In this document: positions 25,596-34,847 of the stretch, piece after piece
How positions within the stretch are numbered: position 1 is the stretch's first letter
Layout of the letters: each line of letters begins with the position of its first letter
Assembly (NCBI GenBank): GCA_017433375.1
Contig: JAFRHG010000028.1
Span: 24,186-88,185 of the forward strand
From: Bacillota bacterium
GTDB taxonomy: Bacteria > Bacillota > Clostridia > Peptostreptococcales > Anaerovoracaceae
Reading direction: 5' to 3'
DNA length: 64,000 nucleotides
The notes under the pieces: generated by a model
Database searches by the model: none
What the model saw: the letters and a program-made list of their open reading frames with translations, nothing else
Told to the model about the DNA's origin: nothing
Translations under genes and position numbers: made by a program

Positions 25596-27801
25596 CGTTG
25601 TCCTCCACCCACCGGCAGAATTCCCCGAAGGGAAGCGGCCGGGAATAATGGTATCCCTGGAATGTCTGTATCGGATACTGCCGCAGGATCTGTGTCATGT
25701 TCTCCGTTTCCACGCCCTCGGCGCACACATCGGTGTGATAGATGGCGGCCACGGAGGCGAAATAGCCAATGAGTTCCCGCTCTTTTTCATCCTCCTCGAT
25801 GTCCATCACAAAGGAACGGTCGATCTTTATGGTGTCCAGAGGCAGATCCCTGATCAGGCTGGCCGAGGAGAACCCGGTGCCGAAGTCATCCAGCGCGATG
25901 CGCACGCCCCTGGCCCGAAGCTGGTACAGGACATCCTTCAGGTCCTCCGGATCCAGCAGCCGGCAGCGTTCGGTAATCTCCAGGCAGAGATTATCCGGCG
26001 GGAAATCCTGTTCCTTCAGGATGTCCGCCACCGTGTCCACGAACCCGGGCTTTTCCAGCTGGGTGTAGGACAGGTTCACGTGAACGATGAAATCCGGATG
26101 GGTCTCCATCACCTTCTTCGCGTCCGAAAGGGCCGTGCGCAGGATCCACTGCCCCAGTTCGGGGAACAGGGAATCCCGCTCCAGCACGGGAATGAACTCG
26201 TCCGGCGGGACCATGCCGTACTCCTCGTTTTCCCAGCGAAGCAGGGCCTCCGCGCCGATCATCCTGCCGCTTTCGGCATTTACCACAGGCTGATAGAATA
26301 CGCTGAATCCCTGGAACTGCTGAGTGATGGAAGCACGGATCGCCTGGATCTTCACGATCCAGTGCTGGTTTTCGGTATTGATGTAGTCCCGGAAGACCAC
26401 CAGATCTCCCTGCCTGCGGTTCTTGGATTCCCCATAGGAATAGTTGAGGCAGGAGTAGACCGTCCGGTCGTCAATGTCAAAATTTTCCACACGGACCATG
26501 CCCGCGTTGAGTTCGAGAATGATATATTTGTCATCCAGAGTAAAGCCGTCCCGGAACCGGGCCCGCAGAAGATCGTACTTCTTCTGGATCTCCTCTTCGC
26601 TTCCCGTCGGACCGACCACGGCAAACCGGGGACCGTCCAGCCGGTAGACCTTGCCGGATCCCGCGATGTTTTCCAGCAGAAACCTTCCCACGGTCTGCAG
26701 CAGCCGGTTGCCGAACTGGTATCCATAAACATCGTTGAGCTCGGAAAACCGGGAAATGCCCACCATGGTGATGGACTGCCGGACATGCCTCCTGATCTCC
26801 GCGCGCAGGTCCTCGAAGAACCCGTACTGGTTCCGCAGTCCCGTCACTTCATCGATCTGTCCCTGAATGCCGTGATTGCGAATGGAACCCACGAAGTAAT
26901 CGGGGTTGCCTTCCCTGTCCTGAAGCACGACGCCCCGGCAGGTGCAGACCACATACTTGCCCTCGGCGTTCATCGCCCGGTACTGCATGTCGTGATCCCT
27001 GCTGCCTCCGAAGAATATCCCGTCCATGCCCCTGTGGAAGGCCGGCCGGTCTTCCGGATGGATCCGCTGCTCCCAGAGATAGCCGGCGTCATACATGTAC
27101 TCCGAAGGCATATTGAAAGTTCCCACCGCGGTTCTCGACCAGCGGGAATAATCGTATTTCATATCGCACAGGAAAACGTACGTCCCCTCCGCCACTACGG
27201 CGAAGGCGGCAAACATTTCATCCAGCAGCCGCCGGCGCTCCAGGGGGATGATTTCCGAATCCCCTTCCTTTGCCTCGATCTCATCGGCCCGTATCCTCTT
27301 CAGGGTCAGTTTGTCCTCATCCATCAGATTCCCGGCCGCTTCCAGCACCTCATCGACGCTCCGGTGCTTTGCCGGATCATAGGCCTCCATGCCGACGGCG
27401 AGAACAGGTCCATCCTGCTTTGCCAGGTGATCCAGTGCCTGCTGGCGGAGCCGCAAAAGCAATCCTTCCCGATTCCCATAGTCGTCTTTCATCAGCGCGA
27501 CGGCGAATTCATCCCCGCCGACGCGGAATACCGGACTGTGGGCGAACACCTTGCAGAGCATCCGGCACGCCCGGAAAATATAGTCATCCCCGGTCTCCTC
27601 ACCCATTGTTTCGTTGACCGTCTTCATGTCATTCAGGTTGCAGAGCACCCACGCAAACTCCTGCTCCAACCCGTCAGGGTCGAGCATATGCTGGAGTTTC
27701 TCCTTGAACCTGAGGAAAGCCTCTCTGTTTTTGACGCCGGTCAGGTCGTCCCGCCATTTCGCTTCATTGGCGGTCATGGGAAACGCGCTGCTGCTCTTCA
27801 C
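25588..27801 (-). CDS. GGDEF-PAS-(degenerate GGDEF)-EAL protein
   Basis: 737 cytosolic residues. The first diguanylate cyclase domain starts near the N-terminus (DDLTGVKNREAF) and keeps GGDEF at 95-99. A PAS-like segment (about 200-320) follows. A second cyclase domain starts at DEVTGLRNQYGF but reads LDGPRF where GGDEF is expected, so it is probably non-catalytic. A complete EAL domain follows (GAEALLRW, DDFGTGFSS, IKIDRSFV). Both synthesis and breakdown of c-di-GMP are thus possible. It starts at GTG with AAGGTG upstream, first gene of the seven-gene minus-strand string. Confidence 0.9.
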   Translation of the reverse strand: MKSSSAFPMTANEAKWRDDLTGVKNREAFLRFKEKLQHMLDPDGLEQEFAWVLCNLNDMKTVNETMGEETGDDYIFRACRMLCKVFAHSPVFRVGGDEFAVALMKDDYGNREGLLLRLRQQALDHLAKQDGPVLAVGMEAYDPAKHRSVDEVLEAAGNLMDEDKLTLKRIRADEIEAKEGDSEIIPLERRRLLDEMFAAFAVVAEGTYVFLCDMKYDYSRWSRTAVGTFNMPSEYMYDAGYLWEQRIHPEDRPAFHRGMDGIFFGGSRDHDMQYRAMNAEGKYVVCTCRGVVLQDREGNPDYFVGSIRNHGIQGQIDEVTGLRNQYGFFEDLRAEIRRHVRQSITMVGISRFSELNDVYGYQFGNRLLQTVGRFLLENIAGSGKVYRLDGPRFAVVGPTGSEEEIQKKYDLLRARFRDGFTLDDKYIILELNAGMVRVENFDIDDRTVYSCLNYSYGESKNRRQGDLVVFRDYINTENQHWIVKIQAIRASITQQFQGFSVFYQPVVNAESGRMIGAEALLRWENEEYGMVPPDEFIPVLERDSLFPELGQWILRTALSDAKKVMETHPDFIVHVNLSYTQLEKPGFVDTVADILKEQDFPPDNLCLEITERCRLLDPEDLKDVLYQLRARGVRIALDDFGTGFSSASLIRDLPLDTIKIDRSFVMDIEEDEKERELIGYFASVAAIYHTDVCAEGVETENMTQILRQYPIQTFQGYHYSRPLPFGEFCRWVEDNDG

Positions 27802-27876
27802 TGTTCTGCACCTTTTTCTGCCGCCCCGTCAGGATTGCCTTTGTCCCTCCGGCGGCGCCAAAATATACCCGACTAT

Positions 27877-27885
27877 ATCATACCA
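27877..27885 (-). promoter_or_regulatory. Probable extended -10 promoter of the 27.8-18.2 kb gene string
   Basis: Minus strand TGG-TATGAT (-10 at 27877-27882) about 76 bases before the GTG of the GGDEF-EAL gene. No clear -35. Confidence 0.4.
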
Positions 27886-27997
27886 TATTATTGAAAAAAC
27901 GAGTAGTCTCTTCTCCCTTCCGGCGAGACTAATTCTTCGTAATGTATTCTTCGTAATTTATTATTGTTTATTTTTTATTCTTTCTTTATATTTGGTG

Positions 27998-28026
27998 TTC
28001 ACATTTCCCTCCGTCGGTGTTATGAT
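27998..28026 (+). promoter_or_regulatory. Promoter of the YfcC-type transporter gene
   Basis: TTCACA (27998-28003), 17 bases, TATGAT (28021-28026), five of six matches in each box. The interval 27802-28086 otherwise holds AT-rich leader sequence, an AAAGGCAA-type octamer at 27835 and no gene. Confidence 0.65.
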
Positions 28027-28086
28027 GATTGCCGTGTGTGTTAACTGTCACATAAATTTCGTAAGTGAGGAGGAGAAAAGCTAGAA

Positions 28087-29637
28087 ATGGTTAACAAATT
28101 CAAGAAAAAAGAGAAGAAGCAGAGATCGTTCCTCTCTTCCTTCTCGATCTGCTTTCTTGTCGTCATTCTCGCGGCGATCCTGACGTGGATCATTCCGGCC
28201 GGCAGCTATGAAAAGCTGGAATACGACGCCGGAAACGATGTCTTCATCGTCAGTTCCGCGGACTACGACGAGGAGGCCGGCACCGGCGAGCAGACGGAGT
28301 ATCCGGCCACCCAGGAGACCCTGGATGAGTTCGGCATCACCGCCAGTCTGGACAGCTTCAAGGCCGGCAACATCACCAAACCGATGTCCATTCCGGGCAC
28401 CTACCAGAAGGTAGAGGCCCACCATCAGGGACTGGCCGAGTTCCTGGCCTCCCCGGTACAGGGTACCGCGGACGGATTTGACATCATCTTCTTTATTTTC
28501 ATGCTCGGCGGCACCATCGGCGTCATCAACTACGTCGGGGCGTTCACCGCGGGCATCGGTGCCCTGGCGAAAGCCTGCAAGGGACGGGAACAGATCATCC
28601 TGATCGTCGTCACCCTGCTCATCGCCTTCATGGGCACCATCGAGGGCTTCTGCGAGGAGACCATCGCCCTCTACCCGGTCCTTGTGCCGGTGTTCATGGC
28701 GGCCGGCTATGACGCCATCACCGCCGTCGGTGCGATCTACATGGGCTCCACTATCGGCTGCATGTTCTCCACGATCAACCCCTTCTCCGTCGGTATCGCG
28801 TCCTATGCGGCGGGCACCACGATGAACGCGGGTCTGGGATTCCGTGCGGTCGGCCTGGTCATCGGCTCAGCCATCACCGTGCTGTACCTGATGAGATACG
28901 CCAACAAGATCAAGAAGAATCCGGAGCTCTCCCTGGTCGCGGACCAGAGGGAACTGGTCGAGAAGAAGTTCGCTACCGTCGATCTGTCCAACATTCCGGA
29001 GTTCACCACCCGCAAGAAGGTCTGCCTGGCCATCTTCATCATCACCTTCGGCGTGATGATCTGGGGAATCATGGTTCCCGGCTGGTGGTTTGAAGAGCTG
29101 TCCGAGCTGTTCATCGTCTCCGGCGTCGTCATCGGCATCGTCGGCGGCATCGGTGAAAAGGCTCTGGTTCGGGAATTCGTCAACGGCGCGGCCGACCTGG
29201 TCGGCGTGGCCCTGATCCTGGGCGTGGCCCGTGCGGTCACCATCCTGCTGGACAACGGCAACATCTCCGGCACCATTCTGCAGGTGCTGTCCAGTGCGGT
29301 ATCCAGCCTGCCCCCGGCCGTATTCCTGATTCTGCTGATGCTGGTCTACGTCATCCTGGGATTCTTCATCAATTCGTCCTCCGGCCTGGCGGTCCTGTCC
29401 ATTCCGATCATGGCCCCGCTGGCGGACGTCGTCGGCATTCCGAGGGAACTGATCGTTTCCGCCTACGTCTATGGACTGGGCATCATCACCTTCGTCACCC
29501 CGACGGGCATCATCATGCCGTCCCTGGAGGTCGTGGAGACCACCTACGACAGATGGCTGAAACTGGCTCTGCCGCTGGTCGGCATCCTGACCGTATTCGG
29601 CGCCATCATGCTGGTCGTGGAACTGGCATTCTGCTAA
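28087..29637 (+). CDS. YfcC-family membrane transporter
   Basis: 516 residues with about twelve membrane helices and a lysine-rich N-terminus. Features of the YfcC / C4-dicarboxylate anaerobic carrier-like family include the first-helix end LTWIIPAGSY, the GTIEGFCEETIALYP helix, NPFSVGIAS and the late segment FVTPTGIIMPSLEV. The substrate is not established for the family; peptides or amino acids are suggested by the dipeptidase gene that follows. Codon use is very biased to CTG, ATC and GGC, suggesting strong expression. The GGAGG site lies unusually far (about 12 bases) from the ATG. A strong terminator follows. Confidence 0.88.
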   Translation: MVNKFKKKEKKQRSFLSSFSICFLVVILAAILTWIIPAGSYEKLEYDAGNDVFIVSSADYDEEAGTGEQTEYPATQETLDEFGITASLDSFKAGNITKPMSIPGTYQKVEAHHQGLAEFLASPVQGTADGFDIIFFIFMLGGTIGVINYVGAFTAGIGALAKACKGREQIILIVVTLLIAFMGTIEGFCEETIALYPVLVPVFMAAGYDAITAVGAIYMGSTIGCMFSTINPFSVGIASYAAGTTMNAGLGFRAVGLVIGSAITVLYLMRYANKIKKNPELSLVADQRELVEKKFATVDLSNIPEFTTRKKVCLAIFIITFGVMIWGIMVPGWWFEELSELFIVSGVVIGIVGGIGEKALVREFVNGAADLVGVALILGVARAVTILLDNGNISGTILQVLSSAVSSLPPAVFLILLMLVYVILGFFINSSSGLAVLSIPIMAPLADVVGIPRELIVSAYVYGLGIITFVTPTGIIMPSLEVVETTYDRWLKLALPLVGILTVFGAIMLVVELAFC

Positions 29638-29653
29638 ACCGAAACCGATTCGA

Positions 29654-29684
29654 ACAAAAGGCCATGCCCCGCATGGCCTTTTGT
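29654..29684 (+). terminator. Intrinsic terminator after the YfcC-type gene
   Basis: ACAAAAGGCCATGC-CCC-GCATGGCCTTTTGT is a perfect 14-bp stem with three-base loop. The T-run is part of the stem. It may be partly read through into the dipeptidase gene 20 bases later. Confidence 0.75.
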
Positions 29685-29704
29685 AACCATTGAGGAGGAA
29701 TGAA

Positions 29705-31159
29705 ATGAACGTATTAAAGGGATTGCAGCCGGAAGGGATCTTCGGATTCTTTGAAGATATCTGCGGGATTCCCCACGGCTCCGGCAACACGACCCAGCTG
29801 AGCAACTGGTTGGTCAGCTTCGCGAAGGAGCGCGGCCTGGAGGTCATCCAGGACGATCTGGAAAACGTGATCATCATCAAGGAAGCCTCCCCCGGCTATG
29901 AGAATGCCGCCCCGGTCATCCTGCAGGGCCACATGGACATGGTCTGCAACCAGACGGATGACTGCACCAAGGATATGGCCAAAGAGGGCCTGGACCTGGT
30001 GGTGGACGGGGACACGATCTACGCCGAGGGAACGACCCTGGGCGGAGATGACGGGATCGCCGTTGCCTTTATGCTGGCCATTCTCGATGACGATTCCCTG
30101 CAGCACCCCCGGGTGGAAGCGGTGTTCACCACCGATGAGGAAACCGGTCTCTACGGCGCCGAGGGCATCGATGTCTCCCCCTTGAAGGGCAGACGCTTCA
30201 TCAATCTGGACTCCGAGGATGAGGGCATCCTGACCGTGGGCTGCGCCGGCGGCGTGGAAGCCATCGCCGACCTTCCCGTCACCCGGGAAGCCTTCAGCGG
30301 CCAGGCCTTCGAGATCCGGCTCTCCGGTTTTCTCGGCGGCCATTCCGGCACGGATATCATCAAGGGACAGGAGAACGCCCTGAAATCCCTGGGCCGCCTT
30401 CTCTTCGAACTGCAGGAAGGCGCGGACGCCCGCATCGTCACCATGGAGGGCGGCGTGGCGGACAACGTCATCCCCGTCAGTTCCCGGGCGGTCATCGTCT
30501 CCCCCCGGGGCGACGAGGTGCGGTCCCTGTGCGAAAAGTACCGGGCCGTGTTCGCTCATGAATACAAAGCCGACCCCGACTTCCGCATGGACCTTGAGGA
30601 AACGGAGACGGATCTGCTTCCCCTGGATGAAGCTTCCGGAAAGCGGGCGGTGGCCTACCTCATCGGCACGCCCAACGGCATCGAAAAGATGACCTTCGGC
30701 ATCGAGGGCCTGCCCCAGACGTCCCTGAGCATGGGCGTTCTCCGTTCGAATGGCGAACCCATGAAGGACGAAACTCTGGAATACACCTTCTGCATCCGCA
30801 GCGCTGTGGATTCGGAGTGCGAGATGCTGGCCCGCCGGCTGGAGTGCATGACCGCCGTTATGGGCGGAACCATGCGCCGGGAAGGCCCCTACCCCGGATG
30901 GGAATACGCGGCGGTCTCCCCTCTGCGGGATCTGATCTGCCAGACATACAAGGACCAGACGGGAAAGGATATGGTCATCGAGGCCATCCACGCCGGACTG
31001 GAGTGCGGGTACTTTGCCGGCAAGATCCCCGGCCTGGACTGCGTCTCCATCGGCCCCGACGTCCAGGACGTGCACACGCCCAATGAATATGTATCCATCA
31101 GCTCCGTGAAGCGGACCTGGGACCTGGTCAGGGAAGTGCTGGCGAGGATGAAGCAGTAG
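29705..31159 (+). CDS. M20-family aminoacyl-histidine dipeptidase (PepD type)
   Basis: 484 residues. The di-zinc peptidase motifs are present: QGHMDMVCNQ (metal His and Asp), GGDDGIAVA (bridging Asp), TDEETGLYGA (catalytic Glu plus metal Glu), and a late metal His in the SIGPDVQDVHTPNE segment. It should cleave Xaa-His or similar dipeptides in the cytosol. The ATG at 29705 with GAGGAGGAA directly upstream is preferred over an in-frame TTG at 29690 inside the ribosome site. It lies behind a YfcC-type transporter, which suggests dipeptide uptake and hydrolysis. A paralogue lies convergent downstream. Confidence 0.92.
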   Translation: MNVLKGLQPEGIFGFFEDICGIPHGSGNTTQLSNWLVSFAKERGLEVIQDDLENVIIIKEASPGYENAAPVILQGHMDMVCNQTDDCTKDMAKEGLDLVVDGDTIYAEGTTLGGDDGIAVAFMLAILDDDSLQHPRVEAVFTTDEETGLYGAEGIDVSPLKGRRFINLDSEDEGILTVGCAGGVEAIADLPVTREAFSGQAFEIRLSGFLGGHSGTDIIKGQENALKSLGRLLFELQEGADARIVTMEGGVADNVIPVSSRAVIVSPRGDEVRSLCEKYRAVFAHEYKADPDFRMDLEETETDLLPLDEASGKRAVAYLIGTPNGIEKMTFGIEGLPQTSLSMGVLRSNGEPMKDETLEYTFCIRSAVDSECEMLARRLECMTAVMGGTMRREGPYPGWEYAAVSPLRDLICQTYKDQTGKDMVIEAIHAGLECGYFAGKIPGLDCVSIGPDVQDVHTPNEYVSISSVKRTWDLVREVLARMKQ

Positions 31160-31177
31160 CGCTGATCGTAACGCTGA

Positions 31178-32623
31178 TCAGGCTGTCCCTGCTGGGAGTT
31201 TTCCCAGCAGGGTTTTTATGTAGTCGTAGAAATGACCGATGGATTCGATGCGGACCCGTTCCCGGGGCGAGTGGAAGTACTGGCAGTCCGGTCCGATGGA
31301 GATGATGTCCATGCCCGGCCGCTTTTCCGCGAAGAAGCCGCATTCCAGTCCGGCGTGCAGGGCCAGCTGCTTCATTTCCCCGCCGAACATCTCCCGGAAG
31401 GTCTCCACCGCCAGGGAACGCAGGGGCGAATCCGCAGTGAATTCCCAGGGGACGTATCCGTTGAAACAGGCGACTTCCGCCCCCATGAGATCCGCCAGTT
31501 CTTCGATGGTCCGGACGATGTCCGCCACGGTGCTCTGGTAGGCGCCCCGCACCTCGGAGACCAGCTTCAGGATATCTCCCTCGGTAGAAATGATGCCGAT
31601 GTTGTCCGAGCTTTCCACCTGCCCTTCCAGGCTGCCGTTCATGGCCACGATGCCGTTGGGATACAGGCGGACGGACCGGGCGATGCGCCGGAAGGATTCT
31701 TCCGTCAGCGGCGGGATTGCCTTTGCCGGTTCCACGGTGATGTCAAGATCCGGCGCCGCGCTGCCGTATTCCTTTCGCAGCACCGCCTTCATACGGTCCG
31801 CGGTTTCCGCCAGGGCTTCCCGGTCCGCAGCCAGCACCAGGGCCTCCGCTTCCCGGGGGATGGCCAGCCGGTTGGTGCCGCCGGTGATGGACGTCGTGCG
31901 GATTCCCGGTTCTTCCAGAAGGCGCAAAAGCAACGAAATGGCGTTACCCCGCCCCCGGTGGATGTCCTCCCCGGAATGGCCGCCCTTCAGGCCGCTCAAC
32001 CGGAGGCAGAAGGCTTCGTACCCTTCCGGTACCTCATTCTCCCGATTCAGGGGCATGGTGAATTCCACACCCGTTCCTCCGCAGCTGCCCACGATGATTT
32101 CCCTCTCATCGGCGTGATCCAGATTGATCAGACGTTCAGCGCGGCAGGCGCTGATATCGACCTGCTCCGCCCCGGCGAAGGTGGTCTCCTCCTGGACGGT
32201 CAGCACCACCTCCAGTGGTGGATGTCGGAGGGACTCATCCTCCAGCACGGCCAGAGCCGCCGCGACGCCGATGCCGTTGTCCGCGCCCAGGGTCGTTCCG
32301 GTGGCGGATACCAGCCAGCCCTCCTCTTCCTTCATTTCGATGGGATCCTTCGAGAAATCGTGATCGCTGTTCCGGTCCTTCTCACAGACCATGTCCAGGT
32401 GGGCCTGCAGCATCACGGGGGACCGGTCTTCGGCGCCCGGGGACGCGGGCTTTTTGATGATCAGGTTTCCCAGACCGTCCTGGCTTGCCTCCAGTCCGCG
32501 TTTTACCGCCCAGTCTCTGATCCAGTCGCTGACCGCCGCCTCATTTCCTGATTCCCGGGGGATGCGGTTGATCTGCGCAAAGAGGCGGATCACCTCATGA
32601 TTCATTGTCGTCGTCTTTTCCAT
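31178..32623 (-). CDS. Second M20-family PepD-type dipeptidase
   Basis: 481 residues, clearly paralogous to the neighbouring plus-strand enzyme: QAHLDMVCEKD, GADNGIGVA, VQEETTFAGAE, GGHSGEDI and SIGPDCQYFHSPRE keep all metal and catalytic positions. It probably has a different dipeptide preference. It has its own promoter with TATAAT at 32683-32688, and a GC-rich leader that can fold. Convergent with the first copy, so the pair is not co-transcribed. Confidence 0.92.
   Translation of the reverse strand: MEKTTTMNHEVIRLFAQINRIPRESGNEAAVSDWIRDWAVKRGLEASQDGLGNLIIKKPASPGAEDRSPVMLQAHLDMVCEKDRNSDHDFSKDPIEMKEEEGWLVSATGTTLGADNGIGVAAALAVLEDESLRHPPLEVVLTVQEETTFAGAEQVDISACRAERLINLDHADEREIIVGSCGGTGVEFTMPLNRENEVPEGYEAFCLRLSGLKGGHSGEDIHRGRGNAISLLLRLLEEPGIRTTSITGGTNRLAIPREAEALVLAADREALAETADRMKAVLRKEYGSAAPDLDITVEPAKAIPPLTEESFRRIARSVRLYPNGIVAMNGSLEGQVESSDNIGIISTEGDILKLVSEVRGAYQSTVADIVRTIEELADLMGAEVACFNGYVPWEFTADSPLRSLAVETFREMFGGEMKQLALHAGLECGFFAEKRPGMDIISIGPDCQYFHSPRERVRIESIGHFYDYIKTLLGKLPAGTA
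31187..31217 (+). terminator. Intrinsic terminator of the plus-strand dipeptidase gene
   Basis: CCCTGCTGGGA-GTTT-TCCCAGCAGGG, an 11-bp perfect stem, followed by five Ts. It overlaps the 3-prime end of the convergent paralogue, whose coding region includes the hairpin. Confidence 0.85.
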
Positions 32624-32729
32624 GTTTCTGCCTTCCCTCCCGCGGCAGGCGGAACTGCCGCCAAGTTAATGATGTCCCCTGCATTATACTACAGGGCCGG
32701 GGGGATTGTAAGCCGGAGGCCGGTTTGTG

Positions 32730-32757
32730 TTGCAACCGCGGGCCATCGTAGTACAAT
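32730..32757 (+). promoter_or_regulatory. Promoter of the MFS exporter gene
   Basis: TTGCAA (32730-32735), 16 bases, TACAAT (32752-32757), 34 bases before the MFS start. A divergent TATAAT for the dipeptidase lies at 32683-32688. Confidence 0.5.
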
Positions 32758-32791
32758 GGATGCAGGTAATGCAGCGGCAAAAGGGACGTTC

Positions 32792-34204
32792 ATGAACAGC
32801 GAAACCTCACTTAACGCAAAAACCATTACGGTCATCATCATCCTATCCTCTTTTTCCTCGGCTTTTCTGGGGAGCGCGATGAACATCGTCATCCCTTCCC
32901 TGAGCGCGGATCTGTCCATCAGCGCCGGCCGGGTGGGCTGGGTGATCACCGTGTATTCCCTGACGACCTGCGGGCTTTCGGTGCCCTTCGGCAAACTGGC
33001 CGACGCCACGGGAAAGAACCGGATCTTTCTCCTTGGCGTGGGCATCCTGACCCTGTCCTGCTTTGCTACAGGCTGGGTCCGCTCCTTCGCCCTGCTCATC
33101 GTCCTGCGGATACTGCAGGGCGTGGGCGCGTCCATGATCTTCGCCACCAACACCGCCATCATCGTCGCCTGCCATCCGCCTCAGCAGCGGGGCAAAGCCA
33201 TCGGCCACATGCTCTCCGGCACCTATGTGGGCCTGGCCTCCGGGCCGGTGCTCGCCGGGGTCCTGAACCAGTGGTTCGGCTGGCACAGCGTCTTCTTCGC
33301 GACGGCGGCCGTCGGGGCGGCGGCGCTGATTCCCGCCTGCCGGTATCTGCCCGTGAAGGAAAGGCAACCCCTGCCCGGCCAGAGCCCCGGACAGCCGGGA
33401 CCCTCAGCGGGCAAACAGCCGGACATCGCCGGCAACCTTCTGTTCATCGCCATGATCACCTGCGGCATGTACGGCTTCGCCAGCATCGGCCGGGGATGGT
33501 GGCCCTTCGCCCTCATCGCCGCAGGCATCCTGCTGGGTTTCTTCTTCGTGCGCCGGGAACTGGCGGCGGATGACCCGGTCATCGATGTGCGGATCTTCCG
33601 CAGCACGCCGGCCTACACCCTGTCCAACCTGGCCGCCCTGTTCAATTACTGCGCCATCTTCAGCATCCAGTATTTCATGTCCCTCTATCTGCAGGTGGAT
33701 AAGGGCTATTCCTCCCAGACGGCTGGCCTGATCCTGATCTGCCTGCCGGTGGTTATGGCCTCCCTGACCTCCCGGGCAGGCGCCCTCTCCGACCGGATCG
33801 CCCCCTATAAGCTGGCGACCGCCGGAATGGTGGTCTGCGGATGCACCATGATCGTCTTTTCCATGGTACAAAAAGAAACGCCGGTGTGGGCCATCGTCTG
33901 CACGCTGCTGATCGCCGGCCTCGGCGTCTCGCTCTTTTCTTCTCCCAATATGAACGCGATCATGTCCTGCGTGGGCCGGGAACACTACGGTGTCGCCAGC
34001 TCCATCCTCGCCACCATGCGGACCCTGGGACAGACCAGCGGCATCGCCATCACCACCATCGTCATCAGCGCCCGGCTGGGTGACGCCACCCTGGCCGAAG
34101 CGCCGCTGGCGGACTTCGAAGGGGCCATGCGGACCTGCTTTCTGATCTCCGCGGTCATCTGCTTCTGCGGCGCCGTCATGTCCCTGAAGCGCAAGGATAC
34201 CTGA
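32792..34204 (+). CDS. MFS transporter, DHA2 (14-helix drug:H+ antiporter) family
   Basis: 470 residues with about 14 hydrophobic helices. The loop motif GKLADATGKNRIFLLG between helices 2 and 3 and the motif-C-like LSGTYVGLASGPVLAG in helix 5 mark a proton antiporter of the EmrB/QacA type. The ATG at 32792 follows AAGGGA; the frame is open further upstream but crosses the promoter. Probably exports a toxic compound or metabolite. Monocistronic, convergent with the HD-domain gene. Confidence 0.88.
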   Translation: MNSETSLNAKTITVIIILSSFSSAFLGSAMNIVIPSLSADLSISAGRVGWVITVYSLTTCGLSVPFGKLADATGKNRIFLLGVGILTLSCFATGWVRSFALLIVLRILQGVGASMIFATNTAIIVACHPPQQRGKAIGHMLSGTYVGLASGPVLAGVLNQWFGWHSVFFATAAVGAAALIPACRYLPVKERQPLPGQSPGQPGPSAGKQPDIAGNLLFIAMITCGMYGFASIGRGWWPFALIAAGILLGFFFVRRELAADDPVIDVRIFRSTPAYTLSNLAALFNYCAIFSIQYFMSLYLQVDKGYSSQTAGLILICLPVVMASLTSRAGALSDRIAPYKLATAGMVVCGCTMIVFSMVQKETPVWAIVCTLLIAGLGVSLFSSPNMNAIMSCVGREHYGVASSILATMRTLGQTSGIAITTIVISARLGDATLAEAPLADFEGAMRTCFLISAVICFCGAVMSLKRKDT

Positions 34205-34264
34205 GCCCGCGCCGGGCGGCCGCGCCCTCTGAAGACGGATTCTTCAGCCTTCCGCCTTCCGTCT

Positions 34265-34831
34265 TCAGCCTTCCGTCCCCAGAAGACCGATCTCCGCCGC
34301 GTAGGGACGCATTCCTTCAATGCAGATCTCCGCCACTTCCCGCACTTCCATACCCAAGCGGTCGCATCCGTCCTGGATCAGCTCCCGGTCGCATTTGGCA
34401 GCGAAGCGCTTGTCTTTGTACTTCTTCATCAGGCTCTTGACGGTCAGATCCTGGATGCCGTGGGGCCGCATGCGGGCGCAGGCCTGGATGATGCCCGTCA
34501 GCTCATCGACGGTGTACAGGGATTTCTCCATGTTAGTCAGAGGCTCCACATCGTTGATGAGGCCGTAACCGTGGGAAAGGATCGCCCGGACCTCCTCCGG
34601 CTCCAGCCCCGCTTCAAGAAGCGGCTCCTCCGTATGCAGCAGGTGCTCCTCCGGATACTGCTCGTAGTCGTAATCGTGGAGATAGCCGATGGCCATCCAG
34701 TGGTCCTTATCCTCTCCGAAGTGCTCCGCCATGGCCCCCATGGATGCCATGACGTTCATGGCGTGGATGCGCAGGTGCTCTTCCTGCACCGCCGCATCGT
34801 TCAGTTCCTTTGCCCTTTCCAGTGTGATCAT
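34265..34831 (-). CDS. HD-domain hydrolase
   Basis: 188 residues with an HD superfamily core: the metal His in EEHLRIHAMNV, the HD pair in IGYLHDYDYE, and a later His in ILSHGYG. These proteins are metal-dependent phosphohydrolases, often acting on nucleotides. The exact substrate is unknown. It follows the AlkD-like gene by 16 bases, so the two may be co-transcribed, with a possible DNA or nucleotide damage theme. The 3-prime end overlaps a repeated TCTTCAGCCTTCCG sequence. Confidence 0.8.
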   Translation of the reverse strand: MITLERAKELNDAAVQEEHLRIHAMNVMASMGAMAEHFGEDKDHWMAIGYLHDYDYEQYPEEHLLHTEEPLLEAGLEPEEVRAILSHGYGLINDVEPLTNMEKSLYTVDELTGIIQACARMRPHGIQDLTVKSLMKKYKDKRFAAKCDRELIQDGCDRLGMEVREVAEICIEGMRPYAAEIGLLGTEG

Positions 34832-34847
34832 TGTCCCGTCCTCCTTT

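Noticed and set aside
34229-34275. Repeated TCTTCAGCCTTCCG and a CTGAAGA/TCTTCAG hairpin between the MFS and HD genes
   Set aside because: Short and without a T-run. It may act as a weak terminator, but the evidence is too thin for a feature.
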